DNA of 64,000 bases, taken from the NCBI GenBank assembly GCA_964647785.1, contig CAZYJD010000001.1, positions 65,065-129,064 of the forward strand, written 5' to 3'. A program made the position numbers and the translations under genes. Positions 35,124 to 44,320 of the stretch are shown piece by piece (positions within the stretch are counted from its first letter, which is position 1; every line of letters begins with the position of its first letter). Origin of the DNA: CAZYJD01 sp964647785. GTDB taxonomy: Bacteria; Bacteroidota; Bacteroidia; NS11-12g; UBA9320. The notes under the pieces are model-generated. The model was not told the origin of the DNA and searched no databases. It was given only the letters and a program-made list of their open reading frames with translations.

Positions 35124-37622
35124 ATGAAAAGAATTGCAAATCTGCTTGTATTTTTGGTTTTGGGCACCACCCTTTTTGCTCAAACATGTGTACTGGAATC
35201 GTGGTCGCTCGAGAAAAGAGTTCATATGTCTGATGTGGTGGTAGAAGGGCATGTGATCAAAAAAGAAGGCGTTTGGCTGGAAGGAAAAAGAAGGATTTAC
35301 ACCCTTTACACTTTGGAGGTTTTTAAACTCTTCAAGGGAGATATCCCTAAAAATGGCCTGGTACATTTTGTGGGTGCAGGCGGGCAAATAGGAAATGAGA
35401 TGCATGAGGCGCATCCTGCCTTTCAGGCAGAACTTGGTGAAACCGGCTTATTGTTTCTGAAAAAAGAGTCGTTGCATTTTGAGCTTCCTATTCAACCTGA
35501 AGTCCTCCTAAGGCCCACTGCAAGTACCCAAAGCATGATTGCATATGATCCTTTCGAGCGCATGGCTTTTGATTACCTTAAAACCTATGAAGGCCTGAAC
35601 GGGTATCTCTACCCTGAAATTGAAGCCTTTACCGGAACATTTCAAACCATCCAAAAAGCTCCCTTTGATGGCTTGCCAGGCTTAAGGCCTCTGGCAGCTC
35701 CTATCATCAGCAGCTTTAGTCAGGATACCATTTCTGCAGGTACTGGTAGCGTACTGACCATCAATGGAAACAATTTTGGCAACAGCCGAGGCACCACCGG
35801 TCAGGTTGAGTTCAGGGATGCCAATTTTGGTGATAATCGCTTTTACACCATACCTTTCGATGACAACTACGTCAGCTGGACCAACACCCAAATACAGGTA
35901 AAAGTGCCAACAAGAGCAGGAACAGGAACGATTCGTGTGACCAACAATAACAACGAAAAGAGCACCTCTTCCAAGGCCATTGTTATTCCCTATTCACATT
36001 TGAATGTAGCCTATCAGGTGGATGAGAAGTTTTATGAAACAGATCATGTAAACGACAACAATAAAGGGGGATACACCTGGCAAATGAACCACAAGTTTAA
36101 GAATCGCAGCAATGCGGTAAATGCCATGCTCAGAAGCCTCGAAACATGGCGGTGTAACACCTTGATGAACTGGGATGTAGGATCCGACACCCATATAGAC
36201 AGCATCGGGCGCGATGATGTGAACGTTATTCGCATAACAAAGTTTGACGACAACAAACTTGGTGTTTGTTGGTCGTTTTGGTCAGGCTGTTGGAATGGCT
36301 CGGCCTTTGACTGGTACGTTACAGAGCTGGATATTGAGTTTGACAGCACACGAAACTGGTATTACGGCACCGGGAGTCCAGGAGGAAATCAATATGATTT
36401 TGAAACTGTCGCTACCCATGAATTGGGACACGGCCACCAATTGGCCCACGTAATCGACAATAAAAAAATCATGCACTACTCCCTTGGCACTGGGCAAAGA
36501 AAAGTGGTGCTTCATCAAGATGACCTCAATGGAGGCAATGCCATGATGACCAAAAGCACCGCCGCCAATGTGTGTGGTCCGGGCAGTATGCAGGCCATAC
36601 AGGTGAACAACTGCAACATCACGAAACCCAGAGCCAATTTCACTTTGAGTAAGAATATAGGTTGCCCGGGCGATATTTTCTTTGTAAACGATCAAACGGA
36701 AGGGGTGGTAAAAACCTACCAATGGATGTTTGACACCTCCGCATCCGCTCAAACACTCACTGGACCGGGGCCCCATCAAATCACCTACCGCTCTTCAGGA
36801 GAAAAAGAAATCCATTTGATATGCACCAATGATTTTGGCAGTGATACCGCCATTAAATCCCTAACCATTTTGCCACCCCCACCCGATACACCGGCAATGA
36901 TCATTGCCGCCGACACCCTTTGCGTGGGTCTCAACACTTTTGTGATCGACAGCGTTGAAAATGCCAGCTCATATGTTTGGAACCTGATCAGTGGAGGACT
37001 CATTATTGGCAATAACAACCAAACCAGTGTAAACGCGAGCCTTGGTGTGGTTGGTGGACCTTATCTGATCAATGTAAAAGCCAAAAACACCTGTGGTGAA
37101 AGCGGTGAAAGAGCACACGCTTTTCGGGTGATTCAAAAAGCAGATGCCTCGTTTACAGAATCAGTGGATGGAAGAACCGTTGTTTTTACCAACAATTCTA
37201 CGAATGCAACCAATTATCGCTGGCTTTTTGGCGATGGTGACAGCTCTGTAGAAATGAGCCCAACTCATGTTTATGAAGATGCTTGGACCTTCGATGTAAA
37301 GCTTTACGCCTACAACCAGTGTTCTTTTGACTCCTTTACGCGCCAAATTCAAACGTTCAACCCGGCTTCGATCAGCAATCAAGCTCAAGGCAAACCATCG
37401 GTGTATCCAAATCCATTTAACGGAACCCTTCATATTCAAGGAATTCCTGCGGGAAGCAAGCTCAGTATATTCGATCTTCAAGGAAAAGTACTCTTAAATC
37501 AGGCATTAGGAGCTGAACATGAGGAGGTGCACCTGGGTCATCTTTCTGATGGCATTTATATCCTTCGTATTGACTCAGAAAAACAAAGCCATCAACAGCA
37601 AATAGTGCTTATCAGAAAATAA
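35124..37622 (+). CDS. Secreted matrixin-like metalloprotease, T9SS cargo
   Basis: An 832-aa multidomain exported protein. In order: signal peptide MKRIANLLVFLVLGTTLFAQ; a beta-rich N-domain (about 25-160); an IPT/TIG Ig-like domain (about 190-290, TINGNNFGNSRG); a metzincin domain (about 300-480) with HELGHGHQLAH at 432-442 (zinc His 432, 436 and 442, Glu 433) and the Met-turn IMHYS; an Ig/PKD region (about 505-680); a PKD domain with WLFGDGDSS (about 690-750); and a T9SS type A sorting domain (VYPNPF ... DGIYILRI). The usual metzincin Gly after HExxHxx is Gln. Single gene. Substrate unknown. Confidence 0.88.
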   Translation: MKRIANLLVFLVLGTTLFAQTCVLESWSLEKRVHMSDVVVEGHVIKKEGVWLEGKRRIYTLYTLEVFKLFKGDIPKNGLVHFVGAGGQIGNEMHEAHPAFQAELGETGLLFLKKESLHFELPIQPEVLLRPTASTQSMIAYDPFERMAFDYLKTYEGLNGYLYPEIEAFTGTFQTIQKAPFDGLPGLRPLAAPIISSFSQDTISAGTGSVLTINGNNFGNSRGTTGQVEFRDANFGDNRFYTIPFDDNYVSWTNTQIQVKVPTRAGTGTIRVTNNNNEKSTSSKAIVIPYSHLNVAYQVDEKFYETDHVNDNNKGGYTWQMNHKFKNRSNAVNAMLRSLETWRCNTLMNWDVGSDTHIDSIGRDDVNVIRITKFDDNKLGVCWSFWSGCWNGSAFDWYVTELDIEFDSTRNWYYGTGSPGGNQYDFETVATHELGHGHQLAHVIDNKKIMHYSLGTGQRKVVLHQDDLNGGNAMMTKSTAANVCGPGSMQAIQVNNCNITKPRANFTLSKNIGCPGDIFFVNDQTEGVVKTYQWMFDTSASAQTLTGPGPHQITYRSSGEKEIHLICTNDFGSDTAIKSLTILPPPPDTPAMIIAADTLCVGLNTFVIDSVENASSYVWNLISGGLIIGNNNQTSVNASLGVVGGPYLINVKAKNTCGESGERAHAFRVIQKADASFTESVDGRTVVFTNNSTNATNYRWLFGDGDSSVEMSPTHVYEDAWTFDVKLYAYNQCSFDSFTRQIQTFNPASISNQAQGKPSVYPNPFNGTLHIQGIPAGSKLSIFDLQGKVLLNQALGAEHEEVHLGHLSDGIYILRIDSEKQSHQQQIVLIRK

Positions 37623-37633
37623 ATTGATCCGTA

Positions 37634-39247
37634 TTACTGGGCTTGGCCAACTTCAAATACACCTATGACCGGGTTGCCAAAGGCATGAAGAAGCATTACA
37701 GGTTTTTCTGATGGATGCTTTTTTTGCAAGTAGCCATCCAACTCATATTCGAACCTGAAAATTGAAATGTAATAATAGTGGGGAGGTAATTCTCCACTTC
37801 TTTCATCTTTGAAATGAATGCGCTCCTTGATCTTTGGTTCAAGTGCCATGTAGTTGTACCATGCCGGATCATATCTACTTACACATAAAAAGGTGTCGTT
37901 CGGAAAGCGCTCATATAGTTCTTCGTACGCCTTTTTATAAGAAACACCCCAATAATCCATTTCAAAACGATCCACCGCAGGTCTTTTAATCAATTCGTTG
38001 AAGTAGGTATATTGAAACGGATGGTTATCAATTATTTGATAAGCCAGCCTACCTCCATAAATTGAAAAAACAAGCAGGCCGGCTGCATAAATAAATTTGT
38101 GTCTTAAACGCATGCGCTTAACCCATAAATACGCGGCATATACGGCCAAATAGACCATGGGTGCGTAGAGAAAATAAAGATGTCGCCAACCATCGTACAT
38201 CACCGACTTTTTATAAATCACCCCAATTAGAGGTAACACCAACAACAAGACAATTGCGGCATCCATACGACCTCCCGAGTCTCTGTAAAACAGATACTTG
38301 CTGTTTCTAATCAACTTGAAAAGCACCAGTGAAAAGCCGGCCAAAAAAAGCAACAAGTGTGTGAAGGGAAGGGTAATCGACATCCATAAAGGGGCGTACC
38401 AAGGAGGTAATGCTGTTGCTTTAATCCAATCGCCATTCAACAAAACGTAACCATCCCAGTGCCAACGGCTGGCTCTTTTCAATCCTTGAAAAACATTTTC
38501 AAAAGGATCTAACCAAAGGTTTGGCCATGGCAGGATAGAAAACACCACAAAGAGTGCGAGATAGATACCGGCGATGATTGCGAGTTTCTTGCCCGCTATT
38601 TTAAACGATGGCTTGAATTGATCCCACAACAACAAAAACAGGGTAACAAAAACCACAAAGACAGCAAATATTCTACTGTTCATCATCATGGCATTCATCA
38701 AAGCATGAGTGCCGGCTCGCTTCATTGTTTTCCTGTTCAGAAAACGGTTCAATGTATACAGGTTGATGCAAAACCAAGAGAGGGCAATGGTGTCTTTGGG
38801 GTTGTAAAATCCATCCGCAAAAACACGAGGAAAAGTTATGTAGAGCAGAAAGCCCAATATTGCAAGCCACCATGTTTTCCATCGTTGCCAAATCAATAGA
38901 AATAAAAATAAAGCCCCTGTTGCAAAGAGCAGGAATGATAGATAATGACGAAGCAAGAAGATTTCTCTGATTTCAGTTAAGCCAAAAAGTTTCTCTAAAC
39001 CCAAGCTTACCAATTGGTAGAAAACGCCGTGATCCTTATACGGATAGTCTTTCCATTCGTGTTCAGCCAGCTTGCCTTCATAGAGCTTTCCGTTGAACAG
39101 ACTGTTCACATAATCCATTGAAACCAAGCCGTGGTTTCTTTGCAGGGGTTCATCCCAAGAAATGCCATAATCAGGCACCAGCATAAAGCCTGCAATGAGA
39201 TACAGGCCGAAGATCAAAGCAGTGAGCTTCTTTTGTAAGCTGCCCAA
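37634..39247 (-). CDS. GT-C-type membrane glycosyltransferase-like protein
   Basis: A 537-aa protein with about ten membrane helices and a C-terminal soluble domain. Just after the first helix lies GISWDEPLQRNHG, with the acidic pair typical of GT-C (PMT/ArnT-like) enzymes. FADGFYNPKDT follows in a later loop. It probably transfers a sugar from a lipid carrier on the periplasmic side. The start is TTG 39247, 4 bp after the stop of the T9SS cargo gene; the first Met (about 25) would cut the first helix. It is not related to neighbouring rfb genes by position, and its acceptor is unknown. Confidence 0.72.
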   Translation of the reverse strand: MGSLQKKLTALIFGLYLIAGFMLVPDYGISWDEPLQRNHGLVSMDYVNSLFNGKLYEGKLAEHEWKDYPYKDHGVFYQLVSLGLEKLFGLTEIREIFLLRHYLSFLLFATGALFLFLLIWQRWKTWWLAILGFLLYITFPRVFADGFYNPKDTIALSWFCINLYTLNRFLNRKTMKRAGTHALMNAMMMNSRIFAVFVVFVTLFLLLWDQFKPSFKIAGKKLAIIAGIYLALFVVFSILPWPNLWLDPFENVFQGLKRASRWHWDGYVLLNGDWIKATALPPWYAPLWMSITLPFTHLLLFLAGFSLVLFKLIRNSKYLFYRDSGGRMDAAIVLLLVLPLIGVIYKKSVMYDGWRHLYFLYAPMVYLAVYAAYLWVKRMRLRHKFIYAAGLLVFSIYGGRLAYQIIDNHPFQYTYFNELIKRPAVDRFEMDYWGVSYKKAYEELYERFPNDTFLCVSRYDPAWYNYMALEPKIKERIHFKDERSGELPPHYYYISIFRFEYELDGYLQKKHPSEKPVMLLHAFGNPVIGVFEVGQAQ

Positions 39248-39251
39248 AATA

Positions 39252-39971
39252 TCAGTGCTGAATCACCACCTTTTCTCGATACATCTGGCCGTTGCGCCCC
39301 ATGAATAACAAAAGGTAAACACCATTGTTCCAGTCCTTTACATCTACTGCTACGCTCGACTTGGCCATTGCTCCCTCATACATTTTTCGACCGCTCAGGT
39401 CGGTGATAAACAAGCTGCCCTCTTGAGAATTGCCATCAACAATAAGCCCTTTCGCAGCGGGCTTGGGGTAACATTTCAAGCCTGAAGATTCGGATGGTTG
39501 TACGCTCATATTGCCACCGGTAACGAAAAGAGTGAAGTTTCTGATGGTATCCGGTTGGGGAACGCGTAAAATGCCCAATCTGGCATACACCACCACTGCG
39601 AATTGCAATGGATAAACCCCTACATCGTCATTGGTAGGATTTCCTTTCAACACCGAACAACGGGTTTCTGTGCTTACAAAAACACAATTGGGACTCAGGC
39701 AGCTGTAAGTGAAACCTTCAGGCAAACCAATTACATTGGTGAGTTGAATGCTGTCGATTGTGGCTCTGATGGGGGTGCCATTGAAATCAACCAAGGTGTC
39801 GCTTAATGCGCGTACCTGTAAAACCATTTCGTAAGGCTTTTCTGCTTCCGCTGGAATCAGGCTCTGGGGGTAAAAACCGGGCTCTTTCAAGCTGGTGTCC
39901 GGTTCACAAACTTGTGCTTGTACAGAGCACAAGCCAATAAACAAGAAGAGTGTAGCAACGTATTGTTTCAT
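39252..39971 (-). CDS. Secreted protein with T9SS type A sorting domain
   Basis: A 239-aa protein with signal peptide MKQYVATLFLFIGLCSVQAQ, a beta-sandwich domain (about 40-155) with Cys pairs (SCLSPNCVF, TRCSVLKG), and a C-terminal T9SS domain (about 165-239) with GSLFITDLSGRKMYEG and NGVYLLLFMG. It should be moved across the outer membrane by T9SS. The start codon is only 17 bp from that of the divergent TonB receptor. A TACTTTCG element for it lies inside the receptor gene (39992-39999, minus). Confidence 0.83.
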   Translation of the reverse strand: MKQYVATLFLFIGLCSVQAQVCEPDTSLKEPGFYPQSLIPAEAEKPYEMVLQVRALSDTLVDFNGTPIRATIDSIQLTNVIGLPEGFTYSCLSPNCVFVSTETRCSVLKGNPTNDDVGVYPLQFAVVVYARLGILRVPQPDTIRNFTLFVTGGNMSVQPSESSGLKCYPKPAAKGLIVDGNSQEGSLFITDLSGRKMYEGAMAKSSVAVDVKDWNNGVYLLLFMGRNGQMYREKVVIQH

Positions 39972-39988
39972 ATCACTTAAAATTGTAT

Positions 39989-42322
39989 ATGCGAAAGTAC
40001 ACTTTTATCAGCCACATTTTGCGTACTTCTGCCCAGCTGTTCTTGGTGCTTTTAGTCCCTTACAATTGCATTGCACAAACATTCATGAAAGGGGTGATAA
40101 CCGATGGCAAAAGTGGAGAAAGACTTCCTGCAGCGCATGTTTCAGAAGTGGGGCTACCACAAAATGGAACCCTTTCGAATTCTGAAGGTTATTTTGAACT
40201 CCACTTGGTTGAAGGAAATGCTGTTCGCATCCGTTATCTGGGTTACGAAGACACGGTAATTCGCTGTTCATCGGGCAGCTGTGAAGTATCGGTTTCATTG
40301 CAGCTGAGCAAGAGCCTGCTCAATCAAGTGGTGGTATCAGCCAGCAAAAGCCGAGAAAGCTTAAGGTCGCTTACCATTAGCATGGAGTCCATTCAACCCT
40401 ATCTCGCCGAGAGCAAAAACATCGTCAGTTTGGACAAACTAGCCGAACAAATTCCCGGAGTACAAGTGGTTGATGGGCAAGCCAATATACGTGCCGGCAG
40501 TGGTTGGTCTTATGGGGCTGGCAGCAGGGTGCTGGTTTTGCTAGATGGCATGCCCATGATGAGCGGCGATGCGGGCCAGGTTCTTTGGGATTTTCTGCCA
40601 CTCGATGGCATGGCAAATACAGAAGTAATCAAAGGTGCTTCCAGCGTGCTTTTCGGATCTTCTGCACTGAATGGAGTGATTCACTTTCAAAGCAGAAGGC
40701 CCGGAAAAAAACCCGAAAGCGCTATCAGTGCCTATGGCGGAGCATATAGCCTTCCATCAGAACCCGGCCTTCGCTGGAGCTCCAAAGCATTGCTGGCAAA
40801 GGGTATCAATGCCTGGCACATGAGAAAGGTGGGAAAACACGAGCTCTCGCTTTCAGCCAACTACAATGCCGACGATGGTTATCGTATGGGGAATGCCGAT
40901 AACAGAAAACGGCTCGGGCTGCGCTATCGTTTCTCTCCGACAAAAAATCTCGCCTTGGGTCTGAACAGCGCATGGATGAACAACCAATCAGGATCGTTTC
41001 TTTTATGGCAAAGCCTTGATAGTGGTTACAACGCTTACAACCAAGAAGTTACCATAACAAAGTCGGGCAAATTCCACTTCGACCCCTGGCTTGAGTGGAA
41101 AAAAGGCATGAGCACCCACAAGTTACAATTGCGCTACCTTCATGTGAACAATGATATTGACAACGGAAACCCGACAAACGATCAATCGAATGAATCCAAT
41201 TTTTATTTTGGAGACTATCAATGGACACATTTTTTCATGAAGCAAATGCTTAAAGTAAGCGGTGGAGCAATGGGCAGTTATGTGATTAGCCGATCTCCCC
41301 TCTATAACGGAGAGCACGAAGCCAAAAATGCCGCAGCTTTCATTCAAGCCGATTGGCGGTATAAAAAATGGAAGCTCACCGGAGGGGGTCGCTGGGAATA
41401 TTTTGACATGGACACGGAAAGAGAATCACGGCCGGTGTTCCGTGGCGGGGTGAACCGTCAGCTCTCGAAAGGTGGATTTGCAAGAGCTTCATGGGGCCAG
41501 GGATATCGTTTCCCTACCATTGCTGAACGCTATATCACCACCAGCGTTGGACCGCTGAATGTGTACTCAAACCCAAACTTACAATCGGAAAAAGGCTGGA
41601 ATGCCGAACTGGGGTACAAACAGGCAATGCAAGCCGGCACATTCAAAATTCTGGCTGATATCAGCGTGTTCCGTATGGAATACCAAAACATGATAGAGTT
41701 CAATTTCAATCAATGGCAAATGCCAAATTTACAAAGCCTTGGAGCCGGTTTTAAAGCCATTAACATTGGCAATGCAAGGGTTGATGGGGTGGAGTTAAGC
41801 TTCATGGGGGAAGGAAAACTTTTCAATGGCACTTTTGCATTTTTCGGCGGTGCTATGACCAACAAGCCTGTTGCGCTTGAGCCCGATAAAAACCTGGACG
41901 AAAACATCTTTAATGAGCCCATTACTTATCGTTCAAGCAGCAGTGACACCCGGGGAAATCTTTTGAAATACCGATCAAGAAAACAGTTGCGTTTTGATTT
42001 GGAGTACCGCAAAACGCGTTGGATGCTTGGGTTTAGCCAACGGTACAACTCCTCCTTTGAAAACATTGATCTGGCATTTGTATCCGTACCGCTCAACCTG
42101 TTCATACAAGACATTGAAAAAGGCAGAAAGGAAACCAGTAAACACCAGCTTTATACCGATTTGCGCTTTCAGTACCACATCAGCAAACAACTTTCGGCCA
42201 GTTTGCTAGTGAACAACCTGTTCAATCAAATCTACATGCTGCGTCCGGCTGATTTGCAGGCACCCAGGTTTACACAACTCCTGATTCGCTATAAAATCGG
42301 AGATTCCACATCCTTGAATTAG
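39989..42322 (+). CDS. TonB-dependent receptor with CarboxypepD-like N-domain
   Basis: A 777-aa outer-membrane receptor. The signal peptide ends near NCIAQ, and a carboxypeptidase-like beta-sandwich (about 32-110) precedes the plug, which has RVLVLLDGMPMMSGDAG, EVIKGASSVLFGSSALNGVIHF and a short Gly-rich insertion. A 22-strand barrel ends APRFTQLLIRYKIG. ATG 39989 was preferred to the upstream TTG at 39983. The substrate cannot be read. The following flippase gene starts 61 bp downstream. Confidence 0.88.
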   Translation: MRKYTFISHILRTSAQLFLVLLVPYNCIAQTFMKGVITDGKSGERLPAAHVSEVGLPQNGTLSNSEGYFELHLVEGNAVRIRYLGYEDTVIRCSSGSCEVSVSLQLSKSLLNQVVVSASKSRESLRSLTISMESIQPYLAESKNIVSLDKLAEQIPGVQVVDGQANIRAGSGWSYGAGSRVLVLLDGMPMMSGDAGQVLWDFLPLDGMANTEVIKGASSVLFGSSALNGVIHFQSRRPGKKPESAISAYGGAYSLPSEPGLRWSSKALLAKGINAWHMRKVGKHELSLSANYNADDGYRMGNADNRKRLGLRYRFSPTKNLALGLNSAWMNNQSGSFLLWQSLDSGYNAYNQEVTITKSGKFHFDPWLEWKKGMSTHKLQLRYLHVNNDIDNGNPTNDQSNESNFYFGDYQWTHFFMKQMLKVSGGAMGSYVISRSPLYNGEHEAKNAAAFIQADWRYKKWKLTGGGRWEYFDMDTERESRPVFRGGVNRQLSKGGFARASWGQGYRFPTIAERYITTSVGPLNVYSNPNLQSEKGWNAELGYKQAMQAGTFKILADISVFRMEYQNMIEFNFNQWQMPNLQSLGAGFKAINIGNARVDGVELSFMGEGKLFNGTFAFFGGAMTNKPVALEPDKNLDENIFNEPITYRSSSSDTRGNLLKYRSRKQLRFDLEYRKTRWMLGFSQRYNSSFENIDLAFVSVPLNLFIQDIEKGRKETSKHQLYTDLRFQYHISKQLSASLLVNNLFNQIYMLRPADLQAPRFTQLLIRYKIGDSTSLN

Positions 42323-42327
42323 CTTTG
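42320..42327 (+). promoter_or_regulatory. -7-like element upstream of the flippase gene
   Basis: TAGCTTTG matches TAnnTTTG and spans the stop codon of the TonB receptor gene, 56 bp before the flippase ATG. No -33 match was found. Confidence 0.3.
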
Positions 42328-42383
42328 CCCAAAGAGCCAAGCTCAAAAGCACAACTTTTATCCCCGCCTGAGCCACACTGAAT

Positions 42384-43850
42384 ATGTCTACCGGTATTAA
42401 AACCCTCATCTCTCAAACAGCTATTTACGGTGTAACCAACATGGTGGGAAGGTTCTTGAATTTCTTACTTGTACCGCTCTACACCTCGATACTCATTCCA
42501 GAATCGTTTGCGGTGATCACTGTGTTTTACGCCTTTGCCGGATTTGTGAATGTGCTTCTCAGCTTTGGCATGGAAACAGCCTATTTCAATTTTTGCCGAG
42601 AGCGAAAGGAGCACGATGTTTTTAGTCAGTCGTTGATCTGGATTGCTGCTTTAACCTTTGTTTTCTTATTGGTGGTTGGGTTCTTCCCTCAAAGCATAAC
42701 CTATTTGCTGGGGTATCCGGAATATCCAGGGCTGGCACGCTGGTTGGCACTCATTCTTGCTGCCGATGCGCTTTGTGTCATCCCCTTTGCACGTCTCAGA
42801 CAACAGAACAAAGCCCTTCGTTTTGGTTTGGTTAAACTGGCCAACGTAGGAGTAAATATTGGGTTGAACCTGTTTTTTCTGCTGTTGTGCCCCAGACTGA
42901 TTGAACAGGGGGTGGAATTGCGTTGGTATCAGCATGATTTTGGGGTGGGTTATGTGTTTTTGAGCAACCTCATTGCAAGTGTCGCTACCCTCATTGCCCT
43001 CTCTCCACAATTCAAAGGTTTTCAAGCACGCCTCCAAAAAGACCTGCTTCGAAAACTGCTCCAATATGCCGGACCACTGGTTTTGGTAGGTTTTGCAGGG
43101 ATGATCAACGAGCTTATCGACCGCATTTTGCTGCAGCGGTTGTTGCCGGCAGAAAGTGCGGGTTTTGATACCGGTGTATATGGGGCATTTTATCGGTTGA
43201 GCATTATTATCACCATTTTTGTTCAGGCATTTCGCTTTGCGGCTGAGCCCTTTTTCTTTGAAAAGTCTAAAGATGCAGATGCGCGATTGGTTTATGCCAG
43301 GGTGATGAATCTGTTTGTGGGCTTTTGCTCATTCATTTTCTTGGCAACCATGCTGTTTTTAGATGATCTGGCCCCTGTTTTTATTCGTCAGGAATCTTAC
43401 TTCGATCACCCTTTTGCCCTATTAATTGTACCCATCTTGCTCATGGCCAACATTTTCCTTGGCATTTATTACAACCTCAATATTTGGTACAAACTTCGGA
43501 ATAAAACAGGCCTGGGAGCTTATATTTCAGTGGGCGGAGCTTTGCTTACGCTTGCGCTGAACTTTGCACTCATACCTCACATTGGCATTTTAGGCTCAGC
43601 CATTGCCACTCTTAGTGTTTACTTCATGATGAGTATGGCCAGCTATTTTGTAGGACAACACCATTATGCCGTGCCCTATGATTGGCTCCGGATTTTACTT
43701 TATTTGGGTGGGGCTGTGCTGTTCTATACCCTGGCGGGGGTGCTTGAAAGCCAAACAGATTTCAGCACTGTGATGGTATTGCGTATGTTGCTCCTGCTTG
43801 TATTCGGAGGCCTGCTGTGGCTGGTGGAGCGTCCTGAAAAAAAATGGTAA
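42384..43850 (+). CDS. Polysaccharide/oligosaccharide flippase (Wzx-like, MOP superfamily)
   Basis: A 488-aa protein with about 14 membrane helices, opening GIKTLISQTAIYGVTNMVGRFLNFLLVPLYT in the style of MOP exporters. Members move lipid-linked sugars or lipid II across the inner membrane. It heads a plus-strand cluster with dut, a sugar nucleotidyltransferase and envelope lipoproteins. The short polar tail LVERPEKKW ends 21 bp before the dut start. The transported glycan is unknown. Confidence 0.87.
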   Translation: MSTGIKTLISQTAIYGVTNMVGRFLNFLLVPLYTSILIPESFAVITVFYAFAGFVNVLLSFGMETAYFNFCRERKEHDVFSQSLIWIAALTFVFLLVVGFFPQSITYLLGYPEYPGLARWLALILAADALCVIPFARLRQQNKALRFGLVKLANVGVNIGLNLFFLLLCPRLIEQGVELRWYQHDFGVGYVFLSNLIASVATLIALSPQFKGFQARLQKDLLRKLLQYAGPLVLVGFAGMINELIDRILLQRLLPAESAGFDTGVYGAFYRLSIIITIFVQAFRFAAEPFFFEKSKDADARLVYARVMNLFVGFCSFIFLATMLFLDDLAPVFIRQESYFDHPFALLIVPILLMANIFLGIYYNLNIWYKLRNKTGLGAYISVGGALLTLALNFALIPHIGILGSAIATLSVYFMMSMASYFVGQHHYAVPYDWLRILLYLGGAVLFYTLAGVLESQTDFSTVMVLRMLLLLVFGGLLWLVERPEKKW

Positions 43851-43855
43851 GTTTG
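43848..43855 (+). promoter_or_regulatory. -7-like element at the dut start
   Basis: TAAGTTTG overlaps the flippase stop codon and ends 16 bp before the dut TTG start. A nearly identical GTAAGTTTGC context precedes the TlpA lipoprotein gene at 52285. Confidence 0.35.
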
Positions 43856-43871
43856 CCCGAATTTTTAAGAT

Positions 43872-44306
43872 TTGATAACCGTATCCATCATCAATAAATC
43901 GATTCATCCGTTACCGGAATATGCCACAAAAGGCGCTGCAGGTATGGATCTTCGTGCAAATGTGAAGGAAACGGTGCTCATCGCCCCGCGAGAAAGAAAA
44001 CTCATTGATACCGGCTTGTACGTTTCTATCCCCGAAGGTTATGAAGCCCAAATACGCCCCAGAAGCGGGCTGGCTTTGAAACACGGAATTACCGTACTGA
44101 ACAGTCCGGGCACCATTGACTCCGATTACCGAGGCGAAATCAAAGTATTGCTCATCAATCATGCCGATGTGCCGTTTGAAATAAACAATGGTGATCGCAT
44201 TGCTCAAATGGTTTTTGCGCAAGTTGAAATGGGCGTTTTTAGAACTGTTGAAGTATTGCCCGCAAGCTCCAGAGGAGATGGCGGTTATGGACACACTGGA
44301 AAATAA
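43872..44306 (+). CDS. dut: dUTP diphosphatase
   Basis: Hydrolyses dUTP to dUMP, keeping uracil out of DNA and supplying dTMP synthesis. The 144-aa trimeric type shows GAAGMDLRAN, RSGLALKHGI, NSPGTIDSDYRGE, GDRIAQMVFA and the C-terminal arm SSRGDGGYGHTG. The start appears to be TTG at 43872 (MITVSIINKS), as no ATG or GTG fits the family N-terminus. Confidence 0.96.
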   Translation: MITVSIINKSIHPLPEYATKGAAGMDLRANVKETVLIAPRERKLIDTGLYVSIPEGYEAQIRPRSGLALKHGITVLNSPGTIDSDYRGEIKVLLINHADVPFEINNGDRIAQMVFAQVEMGVFRTVEVLPASSRGDGGYGHTGK

Positions 44307-44320
44307 ATTTAAGTAAAGGA

